Positions 1 through 13,311 are shown, numbered from the stretch's first letter. The stretch is DNA of 64,000 nucleotides from Typha latifolia (GCA_019914945.1 CM034110.1:5907808-5971807); one strand, 5' to 3'. Notes: generated from the letters alone by a model not told the origin. Numbers and translations are program-made.

Positions 1-1618
1 AGAAATGTAAGCCAACATAAAAATGAAATATTGACATTCAAAAAGAAGAAAAAGGGTCCCTCCTCTTTCTGTACCCTACATAAAGAACAAAATTGCAGCT
101 TAGTTTCAATATTTGTCCTACTGAGATAATAATATGGATGGGATGCATATTGCAAAAGTTTTCCTCTTTTATATATGAAGTATCTGGAATATGTGCATCA
201 TGAATATAAATGTTATCTTGTCTCATCAAGTGGAAATGTTGACTTGTCTCCTTTTCTGTAACAACCAGGCCTACAATAATTCTGTACAGAATTCCGCTTA
301 AAGGAAAGAGAGAAAATGATTCTATAATTTCAACTACAGATCTCTTTCGGGTACACGGTATGAAGTTTTCAAATGCATTTGTCTCCTCAAGTTGTTCTGG
401 AACTGAACTAGCATTCCACCTTGAAAGTCGATCATACTGATAAACAACAGTCCAATCTGCAGCTTGGCTTTGACCTTGAGAGATTATACCTGCAGATTAT
501 CTGAGTTCTATTTTGGACAGAGTGGGTCTGGAGATATGATATTTTTGCTGATTTAGCATCCTAGTTGTTCGCCAGATGTACTCGGTCATTCTGAACTATC
601 AACTTAGTTTTGGACTACCCAGTTGAATAGAGTTCAAAGAGATGTATGAGGTGCATTTGTTGGAAGGTGATTTTTGGTCGCACAACAACAGATTACTTTG
701 ATCAAAATGTGGATTTCAACCATGGGCCCAGAACTATGCAGATTTTCTGCATAGATAGTTTATTACATGGTTCTTTATTTGTAATTGCTTATAAAAATGT
801 TAGATAGTTTTGACTGGCCTAAGTCTGCACACTAATAAACAATGTAAGTAGGTGCCTTACATTGTTCTCCATGAGTTAATTTTTATAAGTAGGTGGCTTA
901 TAGAAATGTTATTTACTCCATGAGTTAATTTTGGTTCACGTGAATGCCATGTAAGATAATATGTACATATCTCCAAGTTAGCAATTTTATTTGATATAAA
1001 TTAACTTTTATGTATGTAATTTTGGCTATGTATAGATAGGAAAAAATTACTAGTAAAGCAATCTTTTAATTAGCCGAGTACTAAAAACTACATATTAAGC
1101 TAGCGATTTTTATTGAACAAAAAATTGGTATGTCTTGAAAGCAATTCTCCTTGATGTATCTACATGGATTAAAAGTCATCTGTTCTGTTGAATAGATTTG
1201 TAATTCAAATATCTGGTATTATATTTGGTGGCACAAAATGACTTTAATGAGCCTGGGAAATGGGATTCCTCTATGCTTGGCTGAATAATCCCCAGTGCAT
1301 GGTTCAAGGAATCCAAAAGGCATTGCATTTTATAAGATTAAGCACCAAAACCTACATCGTATAAATTGCATAATCTATTTGGGATTGCAACGAGTATTTT
1401 TTATTTTATTTTTATAAGTTAGATTAAGAAGTTGTTAACTAAATCAATATTTCTAAAATCACATTGTACCTAAATTATATGTATATATGTATATATATAT
1501 ATTCTGATAATGTTTTTATTGAATTTTAACTCTCAAATTTGTGAGGAGAATTAAATCTATATTTTTCATTATGAGTTTAGTGGTAGTACTATTACCAACC
1601 ATTAAAGAGTGTTAGTTT
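1..1618. other. Left-edge non-coding stretch, no gene recognised
   Basis: AT-rich sequence with only short reading frames on both strands, none resembling a known protein. It could include the 3' end of a gene outside the window, but no coding exon supports that. A short run of alternating AT lies near 1482-1503. Confidence 0.5.
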
Positions 1619-1619
1619 T

Positions 1620-1956
1620 GAAGTTTTCACCAAACTAGACCTCATTTTAAATTTTTTTTAATCGAAATAGACTATCACTCAAACTCATTATTAAATGAGA
1701 TTTAATTCACTTTAGCCCTAACAAAAATACTAAACTAATCAGTATTTTTAAAAACGCTAATTAGTTTAGCATTTTTATCATCTGTCAATTTTTTTCTTAA
1801 CAACTAAAAAATTAAGTTAAAAAAATTTTATATGTATAAAATACTAATCGCGTTTTAGGACTAAGTAAATTAAATTCTATTTGATAATAAATTTAAAAAA
1901 TAAGTATATATTTTGGTAAAAATAAATTGAAACCCAGCTAGTTTGTTCAAACACTC
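1620..1956. mobile_element. Old long-TIR MITE in the SPP promoter
   Basis: The two ends of this stretch are inverted copies of each other over about 90 bases. The left end reads GAAGTTTTCACCAAACTAG and the right end, reverse-complemented, reads GAGTGTTTGAACAAACTAG. The same terminal motif bounds the better preserved element at 48002-48517 and the one near 11.7-12.3 kb, so this is a third, more decayed member of one family. No transposase is encoded and no exact target duplication remains. It ends only about 430 bases before the SPP start codon and may supply part of that promoter. The superfamily (Mutator-like or hAT) is uncertain. Confidence 0.55.
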
Positions 1957-1978
1957 GTTTGAGTTCCAATTCTCTCTC

Positions 1979-2000
1979 CATATATATATAATTATATATA
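1979..2000 (+). promoter_or_regulatory. Probable TATA region of the SPP gene
   Basis: An AT-alternating TATA-like run lies a few tens of bases before a plausible 5' leader that contains a CT repeat (about 2127-2143). Position relative to the inferred leader exon is the only support. The transcription start is not visible from sequence. Confidence 0.3.
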
Positions 2001-2178
2001 CACACAAAACAAGCGGCAACGAATTAGGATCGAACAGCTTCTCATTCCTCTCCACTCCCCTCGTATCTCTTTCATCTCCACTCATCCCGTGACGGATTCC
2101 TAAACCAATCCAAAAGATTTATCCCATCTCTCTCTCTCTCTCGCGCGCGCCAATCTTCCACCTCGAAAACCTAGTGCG

Positions 2179-2360
2179 GTACCTTTCTCTATCCTACCGA
2201 ATGCAATTCGCTCTCTTAGTTAGATCTTTTACTTGTTACGCCGTTTTCAGTTTTTGGTCTCAATCTACTGGATTTGATGACCTGAGCACTAAGAAAAGAT
2301 GCAATTGATTTTTATCTTTTTCGTACATATAATGGTATGTTTTGGGGATTAAATTTGCAG
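2179..2360 (+). other. Probable 5'-UTR intron of SPP
   Basis: The donor GCG|GTACCT and acceptor TTTGCAG|GG bracket an AT/T-rich stretch 22 bases before the ATG. This is inferred from splice consensus only. Confidence 0.4.
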
Positions 2361-2382
2361 GGCCAGCTACAATTGAGATAAG

Positions 2383-2935
2383 ATGAACAAGCTCGATGCT
2401 CCTGCCCGTCTTATGGTCGTCTCCGATCTTGATCACACGATGGTGAGGTCCAAAGTTAGAAATTTTGATTTTGTTGCTATGTAAATTTAATTCTAGGATG
2501 ATGTTACTCAGATGTTCGTTCAATTTGGCTGGTTAATGCTCCTTGCAGGTTGATCATCATGATCCTGAGAGCCTCTCCTTGCTTAGGTTCAATGCGTTGT
2601 GGGAATCCGTCTACCGCCAGGATTCTCTGTTGGTTTTCTCGACTGGGAGATCCCCTACGCTTTACAAGAAGCTGAGGAAAGAGAAGCCGATGTTGACTCC
2701 AGATATCACTATCATGTCTGTGGGAACAGAGATCACTTACGGCGAAGCAATGGTGCCTGATGATGGATGGGAGGAAGTTTTGAATCACAAGTGGGATAGG
2801 AATATTGTTCTTGAGGAGACAGCCAAGTTCTCTCAGCTCTCTTTGCAGGTAAACTTCAGCGATTGTTTTCAATTGTTGTTCCTTTTTTATAGAAACAAAA
2901 TTGGTTGCTAAGATATTCTAATCATCTAATGTACT

Positions 2936-2975
<40 letters not shown>

Positions 2976-3958
2976 GAAACAGAGCTGCGGCCACACAAGA
3001 TTAGCTTTTATGTTGAGAAGGCGAAAGCACAAGAAGTGATAGAATCTCTTTCGGAGTGTCTCGGAAATCGTGGGGTAAGATAAGTTGTGGTTTGAAGACA
3101 TTAATCTTCCATTGGTGGAGCTTCTGTCCAAACTGAAAGATTGATTTTACTGACTCTTGCTGATCTTTGTTCATGGCCAGTTAGATGTGAAAATCATTTA
3201 CAGTGGAGGCATGGATCTTGATATATTACCGCAAGGTGCTGGAAAAGGACAGGCTCTTGCTTATTTGCTGAAGAAGTTCAACTCGTGTGGGAAACGACCC
3301 AACAATACTCTTGTTTGTGGTGACTCTGGTAATGATGCAGAACTCTTTAGCATTCCAGGTGTCTATGGTGTCATGGTGAGTGGAAAAGAAACTTGTTTGG
3401 TTCTTTAGTGGAAGAAATTATTTTGCACGAATGTGCTCAACAAATATGCCAGCTAAAAAATTGGAGAAAATTAATTATTTTTCAGGTCAGCAATGCCCAA
3501 GAGGAATTACTCCAGTGGCATGCAGAGAATGCAAAAGATAACCCTAACATAATTCATGCAACTGAAAGATGTGCTGCGGGTATAATCCAAGCTATAGGTC
3601 ACTTTAAACTAGGCCCTAATACCTCCCCTAGAGACGTTGACTTCTCATCTTCAAAGGAAGACAGTGTCAAGCCTGCATATGAAATAGTCAAGTTTTATAT
3701 GCTTTATGAAAAGTGGCGTAGAGCTGAGTTGGAAAAGTGTGGATCAGTCATCCAGAACTTGAAAAGCATTAGTGTAAGTATAATGTTATTCTACTTTCTG
3801 TTCTCACTTATTTTATGTCATTTCTGTTATTCAGGATAAAAGTCAGAGTACTTATTCCTGTTCCTGATAGGTCATGGATTTGCCTAGTAATAATCTAAAG
3901 TTAACTTATGCTGTCTTGCATAATAAATACCAAACCTCAGAGGACATTTATTTTCTTG

Positions 3959-3989
<31 letters not shown>

Positions 3990-4107
3990 GTACTGCCACC
4001 TCTTTCCTGTTCCTGATAGGTCATGGATTTGCCTAGTAATAATCTAAAGTTAACTTATGCTGTCTTGCATAATAAATACCAAACCTCAGAGGACATTTAT
4101 TTTCTTG

Positions 4108-4138
<31 letters not shown>

Positions 4139-6573
4139 GTACTGCCACCTCTTTCCATTTTAAGTATCTTTGGGAACATCAGCTGTTTCTGATTGTAGGA
4201 TTTAGCTGCTGCATAGAATGCAACATTTTCTTTGTGAACATTACTTGGTTCTGTGTTGACTTCTTACAATCTGATTACTGGAAATGTGGGTTTGATAGAG
4301 TCCAACTGGAGTAATTGTACATCCTTCTGGAGTCGAGCATCTGTTTCAAGAAGCCATAGATGCTTTTGGAGCATGCTATGGTGATAAACAAGGAAAGTAT
4401 TTCCGAGTATGGGTGGATAAAGTTGTTACCTCACAGATCAGTTCAGATGCTTGGTTAGTAAAGTTTGACAAATGGGAATTGGATGGTGAGTTCTTTTTTA
4501 AGTTCTACCAAAAATAGGTTGCTTTTATTTTTATTTGCCTTCTGGTCGTTTTGATTCTTTGTTTTAACCATTTTCTAGCATTGGGGCTTTTATTATTCAT
4601 TTCTCAGTTGAATATCAAGTATGATGCATTTCAACATAAGAAGATTATAAGGATCTTCTGTTCAGTTAAGAATTAAGATCACATACATAACCTTTCACAT
4701 CCTTCATGTATCTTTTCTTTGTCAAATTTGTGCTTTTAAACATGCTAATTTGATTTTTAGCTGATCGTGTAAGTGCAGCACCAACTCTTTATCACTAAAT
4801 AAAAGAATAAGCATAATTCCTATGCTGTGGAATGTATCTTTTGCATTTGTATGATTAACTTAAGATATATAAGGTATTTTAGTAGGCAAGTATGCATCTT
4901 ACAGGAATGGGAAAAGAATAAAAATATTTAATGACCGAGGAAAATTCATGCCAAACCGTGGTACAACTTGGCAAAAATTTGTCAAATAAAAGCCTTGATG
5001 TTAAATAGATAACAGTTATACTGATGATTTCGATTTCTGGCTAATGCAATAAGATCATTCTGAATTTCATTGATTGTTGCCTTGTTGGTGTATGCTTCTT
5101 ATTTAGGTATATTGCTTCTAAGTAAAAAAAATTATGTTCTCCTGTAATCCTCCATAACTTTTTCAATGTACGAGTTGTCAACATCTACATAGTAAATATA
5201 TTATATTACCTTTTTTCTGAAAGATTATTATGTAGACTAAGTTTGATTTAGGTTCTGTGAATTCTCACTCAAAACCTGATATGTTCATGCCTTGAGGTAG
5301 CCCGACCTTGCTGACCAACATATGTTGGTGAAATATCTACCCTGTTCAACTCGTATTGATTGATGACCCATTAACTAAATAAATTAAACCAAAGAGTTTC
5401 CTAGTTGAGCTTTATTCAAGATTAGGGTTTCTTTTCCCCTAATATGCTTATGAACCCATCCTGTGGCGATACTTTTGATCACCTTGTTTATGCCACCAAC
5501 TATTAAAATCCATTTAATTGAGTATGAAGGCCATTGTTTTGTAAATTTGTTAACTCGTAAAATCTTTATTTCTTTCTATTGAAGCGATGAATATACACAT
5601 ATGGAGAATATAGATGCATTGCAGAAATTAACTCTAAAAGTACAGTGGAGTAGGTATGCCCATGAATACATACTTGTGTATGTATATCTCCTATTTATCC
5701 AAGATGATTGATATATTATGAATAAGATGCAATATCTACATATATATACACTTCATATCTCTTGCATTATAGGCAGTCAAGATATGCGAAAGAGAGTTAA
5801 GTGAACATGCTAGAGAAGTGATCGGAAATATAATCTGATTTTTTACATTGTTGGAACATGGGTTTAGTGTTTGGCTTACCACAGTAAGTACCACATGGAC
5901 GTATCCAACTGCCAACATGATAAAGTTGGGAAAAGGCTTCAATTATGATGATGATGCTTTTGTGTTTTTATTATCTATTTTTTTCTTAACTTGAATTTGA
6001 ACTCAACTTTGGAGATTCATTGTTTCATAGTTTTCATTGGATGTAATGCAAATTGTAAACAACGGATATGTGCTGGCAATATTGCTTGTTCACCAAGTAA
6101 AATCTCGGCTACTACATTTAGAAAAGTGCAACTCATGAGTAGATTCACCAATGACAAGTTCAGTCTTTCAGATTATGACGATTTGGTAGTCCTGTACTTG
6201 CACCTTAATGGGCAATGACAATCTTGCAATTCTCAAAACTATCAGGAAACTGTTGTATTTCTAGATTCTCATACGTTTGGCTATTGAGAATGAATCCTTT
6301 TCTGGTTTTACCATTTCACCTTTACACACTCTTATCGCAGGTGAAGAGTGGGAGTGTTGTATGACGACTGTTCTGCTGAATTCAAAGGTATGCCTTCGAT
6401 ATGAGTTCTCTATATAGATTTTTTTCCATGATTCTAGATCAACCTCTAAACATCTGATACGATTAATGTCGGTCTTCAAGTCTGAGATACCAAGTAGCTT
6501 TATGTGGATGCATGCCCATCAGACATGGCTAGCAGGATATGCGGCAAGGGACCAAGAAGCCTGGATCTTGTAG
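2383..6573 (+). CDS. SPP: Sucrose-6-phosphate phosphatase
   Basis: Catalyses the last step of sucrose synthesis in the cytosol, removing phosphate from sucrose-6-phosphate made by sucrose-phosphate synthase. Eight coding exons join in frame to 423 aa, the usual plant length: 2383-2442, 2549-2848, 2973-3074, 3181-3375, 3486-3773, 4299-4485, 6341-6387, 6481-6573. HAD-fold motifs are all present: DLDHT at residues 15-19 (Asp15 nucleophile, Asp17 acid/base), STGR at 51-54, Lys176 in GKGQ, and GDSGND at 201-206. Residues from about 260 onward form the plant-type C-terminal SPP domain. A 5'-leader intron (2179-2360, GT-AG) probably precedes the ATG, which is the first in frame and directly before the conserved VVSDLDHT strand. 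Intron 2 ends immediately after a (TA)n tract, intron 5 holds a 149-bp tandem duplication, and intron 6 is 1.86 kb with nothing recognisable. The gene looks intact. I recognise the family but not which SPP paralogue this is. Confidence 0.95.
2939..2972 (+). repeat. (TA)n microsatellite forming a 3' splice site
   Basis: About 15 TA units run directly into the AG acceptor of SPP intron 2, with no pyrimidine tract between. Exon 3 begins at 2973 and the reading frame confirms this junction. Confidence 0.85.
3856..4153 (+). repeat. Perfect 149-bp tandem duplication in SPP intron 5
   Basis: Copy 1 covers about 3856-4004 and copy 2 about 4005-4153. They look identical base for base, including an internal (AC)n(AT)n microsatellite of equal length. 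Unit length was measured from matching bases (3866 pairs with 4015). The repeat is intronic and does not alter the coding sequence. Confidence 0.9.
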
Positions 6574-8258
6574 GTCATCCATTTCTCACGACAAATACAA
6601 GAGGATAAGTTCCACACAAAATAAAATAGTATCTTGGGATAATTTCAATTTTGAGATTATTATTTCCAATTATCTATTAAATGCATTTCCATCAGACTGT
6701 TGTCTGGGGAGCATTCCAATATTCTGGTAAAATATGCTCAAACTGCAATCTATAATGCAATTGTTCTCGGCTTAACTTGCAGCACAGCAGTGTATGTTCA
6801 GCTATGGATAGACAAAGATTTATGACCCAAAAATTTGTCCCTAATTAAAATATATACATAATTGAGTGTTTTTTTTTCTCCTTTTTTCTTCCTTTTTTAG
6901 AAAGAACCATATTAAAGAAATTTACAAAAAGAAAGAAAATCTTTTTCACAGAAAATCAAGATGTCTCGATTTTATAGTAGGGCTTTTGCGATTAACAATG
7001 TTTGATTTTTTTTATTTGCAATAATAGACTTTAATGTGCATCGTATATATAAATTTTATATACTATATCATAAAAAAATGTATATCGACTATAGAAAATA
7101 TCTGTAGGTTTGTATACTAAATTAAAAATAAAAATAAAATAAAATTACAAAAGCCCTTTTTGCAATTTTTGTTCATTAAAAGCTTGTGTTTTCTTTGTAA
7201 CAGTTATAATCATGACATTTGATTATACAAGTTTTATATCACACAATCTACATTGATACTGGGAAGATCTATTCATCAATTTCAGTTAATTACAAACCAA
7301 TTATTTTGTGTGACATGTTTTAATTACAGCCTCCTTTTAAACCTGCCATCAATTAATTAAATGTCATCAGGATGATTGTACTATAATAGAGCCACCTTAT
7401 ATACTTTAATAGTATATAATTTAAATAAACTTAGAAAAATTATGATAAAGTAACTTTTATCTCTTCTTTTATTCTCATATATTTATTTTGAATGGCTCAT
7501 TCGAGTAAACCAGAAGAGCTAAGATCATACCCCATATTGGATGTTGAGATAGAACCCTATGCAATCTAAGCCCTATATTGGGTGTTGCCAAGTGAACGCA
7601 TGCAACTATCATGCACGAAGAAGTACTATGTGAGAAGGATAACATATCAATCCAATTGATAATTTGCTGCAGAATTTCTTAGCTTCGGTTTGCAAATAGA
7701 AATATCCTCATTGAGGTTACTTCAATTTCAGTTCATAAATATAAAGCAAATATAGTACATTAAAAGTGCTTTCAATCTTATCCTATTACGTGAAATCATA
7801 TTAATTCTGAATCAAATTAGTCACACTTTGTTGTATACTAAATTTAAAATGAGCACAGATTTCATCAAATTGAAAAAGACTATATGTAGTAACCCTGCTT
7901 CAAATTTTCAGATTTCAAAGTTTGCAGTTTGTGACCTGTCTCATGAAATACAACGAATAAAGATATGCTAGACTTTAGAAATTAAGAGAAGTACAAGTTG
8001 CAAATCTGCAAAAGATTTGAGTATACAAAGAGTGAAACAAGGCCATTAATCTTTGTAAGATAAGCCATCACACCTCAAAAATTACATTTGATATCTCAAC
8101 CTTGTGGAGATTTCCTTTTCAAAGATTAGAACTCTAAACTGAAACAATGTTTGAAGCAAGGAGTGTATCAGTAGGGCAGCAGAGTCCGTTGTCCTGTCAT
8201 ATAGATCTATGCCAAAATAGGGGACAATTATCAGCTAACTGGTTTCAAAGATCAGTTT
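6574..8258. other. Intergenic region between convergent genes
   Basis: About 1.7 kb between the stop codons of SPP (plus) and the mimitin-like gene (minus). It should hold both 3'-UTRs. Poly-A-rich sequence near 6.9-7.2 kb is compatible with a 3' end. No other coding sequence or repeat family is recognised. Confidence 0.5.
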
Positions 8259-11200
8259 TCATGTCGGCGGTTGCCATGTTCCTGGTTTAAAAGATTCGCC
8301 AGATCCTGTTGGTTCTGAGGACCTGAATAAAACAATAAATAGTTTCATAGCAGCAGATTTTTGTAAAAGTTCAGCAATTAAAAAATGATAGTTTATATTA
8401 TTTAAACTGCAAATTAAAACAGCGGATACCAAAATTGAGTCCAATAGGAAGTGTCTCTCAAATTATAGATTTCAGTAATTCAGTACCGCACCAAATGATA
8501 ATTATCTTACTGGTTAGTCTTCCTATATGGTATCCATACGATGAAAGGACAGAAATCAGCAGTTCTCAATAAAACAGGTATGGTCGAAAGAGCTGGAAAA
8601 CAACTAAATGTCAACAAAAAGATGACCTATTAGAAGAAGAACATTTAGTTTGAGCTTGCTCAATAGAATCAAGTTCGAAATACACCTGTCTCTGTTGTTG
8701 ATATCATCAGCTGTGTCAGTTGCACTTTTGGAACCTGTACAAATCAAAAGAATGCTCAGTGGAATACGAGAACCATGCAAATCCAAATGAATCAACGATC
8801 AGATTTTTCTCACAGCATTCATTTTACAGTATGTCAAATGTTACTGTATGCAGTCTTTATGTTCTTTCTACGTCAAAACATTTCTGAAAGTCTAAATCAG
8901 TACATCAAACACATCCATTCATCTAAGCTAGCAGAAAAAGAAGTGATATATATAGAATTGTAAGCCTAATTATAGAATCCTTGGCAAGAATGGAGATATC
9001 TATGTATTTCCTGTAATGTAAAATAGCCACGGCTAGGGTATCAAAAAGCCTTTGGTTAGAGAAAATCAAAGGATATTACTGCTAAAAGAGATAAAACTTA
9101 CCTCTATTTTGGTCAGAAGAAGCATCAGGAAACTGCTGGATGAAACTTTTAAGGTCTGGAGATCCAACTTTACCTACATTCATAGTCAATAAATATCTTA
9201 GTAATCAATTACATATTAACTTATTATTGTTTGTTGTCAAGCTTACATATTCTCATGGAGGTATAAGATAATTTTTTCTTGGTTCTAAGAACCAGAAAAT
9301 AATACTACAGAAAATCTCTTTCTTCTTGGTGCAAGAGGAATAATAAAAATAAAAATCCATTCAGATGTAAAAGGGGGCAAAGACAAACTGAAAAAGGAAC
9401 CCAATAAGACAAACCTCGGTAATCCCTGTATAAACCTCAGTTATACTTCCCAGGTTATATATAATGTAGGAAAAAAATGGGATAAGATTGGCATACTCAA
9501 GCACATCACAAAGTATATTTCACTTTGAGTTCCTTGCTAATGAAATGACAAACTGAACCAAACAATAGATTAAACTCCAAGGGCTAAATAAGGATATAAT
9601 AAGAGAACTTACTAATAAATTGAGTCCCAGACTTTCTTTCCTCCTCTTTCTTCTTCAGAACTACAGTAAATAAATAAAAAATGTCAAAATCAAGTACCAT
9701 GAAGGTCATCAAATGATTGAGAAAAATGAAAAAGAAACAGCTTAAGAAGAAAAATGAGTTTTATAAGTTGCCTTGTCAAATTGAAAGCTCAAGAATAAAG
9801 CAGCTAGTGGATTATCTGACACATACGCTCAACATTTTGTTTAACATGCTCCCGCTTGGCATCCAGCTCTATCATTTCCTGAAGATACGAAAATAAGGCA
9901 ATCTAACATCTTAGTGAATCTTCATTAAGAGCATGGGGCTCATTTCTGGAGAATCATGATGCACAAAAATAAATATTGTAACTTTCAAGACTCATGTGAC
10001 AAATTGAATTTCAGTCCAAATAAAACTATTAGTAAATATTAAAATTTTATTTTTAATATTGGCATTACGAAACAGCATTGAACGATCTCAAGTTGGTTGG
10101 TTAGATAATGCACCGTGTCACTAGAAATATAATCAGAAGCTTCCAGGAAAAAAAAATCTTTTGCTTATTTTTTATGAAATCCGGAATTAAATGCATTCTT
10201 ACCTCTGGTGTTGGAGCTTTCTTTCTTTGTCCATTCAACCAGCAAATCCACTCAACTGCAAACATCATACAGCAAGGATAAATTTCAGGAGAGAGCTGTT
10301 ATAAGGTAAAGATTTTAATAACAGAAAGGCTTCCCATTTTGGGATCTCGGGGTGGGAAAGACTTGCATGACCTAACCTGCAAAACTTGAGAGGCTACTTC
10401 TGTGACTTTCAATATGCAATTCTATGATGCACAATGAAAGTCCTTACCATATTTACCATCATAATGTCCTTGTTTGATAAATTATAATAGCTTTAGGACA
10501 ACACTAGCAGAAAGATCTTGGAATGAAGTTTGTTAAAACTTAAAATGTGTCTGAATACAGCCTAAAATGTGAAATCAACTAAAATTTCCAGCAGGGCTTT
10601 TCACAAGGAAAGCAAAGAGCAGAAGTTCCACATAACTATTTTGAACAATAGAAGTTGAGAAATTAACAGAAATAGAAACAATAAAGTAGCAGCAAGCCAA
10701 CCTGGGATGGAGGTCGAATCCTCTTCGCCCTTGAATATGACCCATCTTTTCTCCTTCACTGGTGCATAATGAATAAGGTTTGGTATTATGTCTCAAAAGA
10801 AACAATGAAATATATGGCAACCCATAAATCACTCAATTTACTGCAGCTATTCAACTAGAAAGCATAAATACCACTAAAGTGCAAATATTTAATCTTGTAT
10901 GTCCTGTCTGCCTCATACTATATTGAGGCCCTTAGGACTACGCAGAAGAGTGATCATGAAACTAAAAACAAGTTGAGATTGCTACGTAAACAGTTATAAT
11001 ACTCCTGACACTATCAACACAATAATTGTATTAATGACTTTTTAATCCTCCTAATCTCCCACCACCGTGATTAACCTAGAAAACACTGGATTTCACTGGC
11101 AACAGTAATCAATAGACTATAATAATCAAATTCCATCCGCAAGTTCAACAAAAAGAATGGTGGGCATATCCGCATCAAGAATTTACCGAAAGTTTCAGAG

Positions 11201-11489
11201 TAAGATCATCTTGTGATAAAATATATGATATGAAAGCAAGAAAATACCCGGCAGCGTAAAAAGATCGTAACTTTGAGCATATGGTTACATATTAAGAGTA
11301 ACCCACGTGGCAGCGACCAGATGAATCATGAAATGATGAATCCGGAAGAGATTAGAAAGGGGGAGGTAGACGCTTACAGATCCCATCGATCTCCTCCTTC
11401 CGAGTGAAGTAACGATTTCCGGCCTTGTCGACACCCACCTGCGTTCTTGAGATGAAGTATCCCGCTAATCTCGAGAGTAACTTGGACAT
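8259..11489 (-). CDS. Mimitin/NDUFAF2-like complex I assembly factor (NDUFA12 domain)
   Basis: Mitochondrial protein of the NDUFA12/B17.2-like family, whose members assist or belong to respiratory complex I. Eight minus-strand exons join in frame to 168 aa: 11378-11489, 10702-10758, 10203-10255, 9827-9878, 9613-9660, 9102-9173, 8686-8734, 8259-8322. Family hallmarks are a short N-terminus, then GVDKAGNRYFTRKEE (about residues 19-33), KEKRWVIFKGEED (about 39-51), IPVEWICWLNGQRK (about 56-69) and APTPEE. An acidic and basic helical segment (about 75-100) follows, then a low-complexity tail ending KPGTWQPPT. All introns are GT-AG. The length and tail fit the plant mimitin-like subgroup better than the core NDUFA12 subunit. 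The start is the only in-frame ATG upstream of the conserved block. Upstream lies a (GGGATT)n tract and transposon debris. Confidence 0.88.
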
Positions 11490-11667
11490 TTCTCCTCTTC
11501 AATCGATCCAACTCCGCCGCTTCATCGCCTTCGGGATCGTTCGATGGCAGTGGGGAGGAAGCCCAAGATCGGACCCGTCATAAGAGAGCTACGAATCACA
11601 AGTGATCGAAACTATATACTGCGCTGTACAAAGATAGCCTCCCGACTCTGGTTAAGGACTCACCTGG

Positions 11668-11703
11668 AATTGGGATTGGGATTGGGATTGGGATTGGGAT
11701 TGG
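11668..11703 (+). repeat. (GGGATT)n hexanucleotide microsatellite
   Basis: About five consecutive GGGATT units lie roughly 180 bases upstream of the mimitin-like start codon. The unit is not a standard plant telomere repeat (TTTAGGG or TTAGGG). Confidence 0.85.
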
Positions 11704-11723
11704 AAAAAAAAGATTATATTATT

Positions 11724-12265
11724 TTTTGACAAAATTAGCATCTCCCAAATTTTATTTATCAAATGTAACGCGCTATAAACTTAACACTAAAATAGATTTA
11801 TTTTACTATAGTTGTTAGTAAAATTTGAACTTTTTAGTATTTTATTTAACAAGAGGAAGCACCAACAAGTTTAAAGTGATGTGATGGGCTTCAATAGAGT
11901 TAGCAAACTTTCATAAAAGATTATTTTTGACCAAATTAGCCGTCTCTCAAATTTTATTTAGCATTGTGACGGCACTCTCAACTTAATTAGTAAAATACTG
12001 AATTTTTTAGCATTTTATTTAAGAAGAGGAAACATTAACAAGTATAGCGTTATTTTCTGATATATAAATCACTATTCTTATGAGCGTTTTATGTGTGGCA
12101 ACCAAAACGAAAAAATTAAGATAGATTTAGTTAAATAAATCAGCGTTTCATATGAAAATTTAAATCGAGTACCCAAATAAATCGCCGATAAATTCATCAA
12201 TTTATTTTGTTAACTTACATAAGTAAAATTTACACATGACTATTGGGGTGGGCTACTTTGATCAA
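11724..12265. mobile_element. Long-TIR MITE, with a second left end beside it
   Basis: A left terminus starting TTTTTGACAAAATTAGC occurs near 11725 and again near 11928 (TTTTTGACCAAATTAGCC). A degraded right terminus lies near 12250-12265; reverse-complemented it reads TGATCAAAGTAGCCCACCCC. The interior shares the phrase around GTGTGGCAAC and AATTAAGATAGA with the element at 48002-48517, placing both in one family. Two left ends suggest either one copy inserted beside another or an internal duplication. No coding capacity is present. Confidence 0.6.
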
Positions 12266-13306
12266 TGCTTTCAGTCTGAAATTTATTAGGGTTATTAAAT
12301 CTATCAATATTTTTTACCCTCGTTATAATAAGTTGATTGGAAATATTAAATTCATGGCAGAGTTACTATCATGCTTATCTATCACTTACAATTTTCTAGC
12401 GTAAGTCTTAATAATGCTTGAAATGAGATAAAGAGGTTTATAAATCCAACTTGCTCCTAAAGTCAATGCTTTTATTTAGAGGCTTGTTTGAAAGAGGCTT
12501 TCCACTACTGATTATTTGTATCACACTTAGTCTCTACCATATCTACTCTCCGGTAGGAGAGTTGGTTAACCACTTATTTTTTCGAATGTTGTTATACCTT
12601 TCATTTCTAAACAACCTTGAAACTAAATTAGACGTCCAATTTTAGTTTAAATCCTCTTGGATAGAAGGTAATCGGATTTATAAACAACTCTTGCTACTAC
12701 TGTAAGGTATTTGTGGAAAGTTCGTAATAAGATTATATATTTAAGTTGTGAAACTCCCTTCTGTTTGCACTTTGATTAAGAAAATTTTAGCTTTCTACTA
12801 TGACCAATGTAATATGTCCTATCCTCCTTCCTTAATTTATTTCAGTTAGATGGTTTCTTTCCAGTAAGGAAACCATTAAAATTAACTCTGATGTTTCTTG
12901 GGCAATGGAGGTGCTAGCGTTTGTTTTTTCTTGTTAAGAGACTCATCTAGTAATGTGATTTTTTTAGGTGCTTGTTCCTAATCCCGTGATCTCAATTATG
13001 TTTAGTAAAGATTGAGCTTTAAGAACTAGGATATAAAAAAAAGGCTAGGGATTTGGAGTTTTTAAAAATCTAAGTTGAAAGTGACTCCAAAATTTTTCAT
13101 TGACATCAACACTAAGTAACTAGAAAGACCTTGGATCATCAACTCAATATAGTATATCTGCTAAAGGAACAAGGGAAGAATCTAACCAAACATAAGAAAA
13201 TTAGTTAAAAGGGATGAGATTAAATTAACTCAAAAAGAAGAGAAATCATTCATACTCCCTACTCAGATGTACTAACCAATTTGTTGGTTGGTTAGCTTCG
13301 CTTAAA
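12266..13306 (+). mobile_element. Possible degraded LINE 3' remnant
   Basis: Mostly unrecognisable. Around 12880-13000, reading with one frameshift gives residues resembling the start of a plant LINE RNase H domain (INSD, then a Gly-rich segment, then RDSS.NVIFLG). No poly-A tail or target duplication is evident. This is weak, similarity-based support. Confidence 0.3.
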
Positions 13307-13311
13307 GTAGT

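Noticed and set aside
11668..11703. Possible interstitial telomere repeat
   Set aside because: The unit is GGGATT, not TTTAGGG or TTAGGG, so it is treated as a microsatellite.
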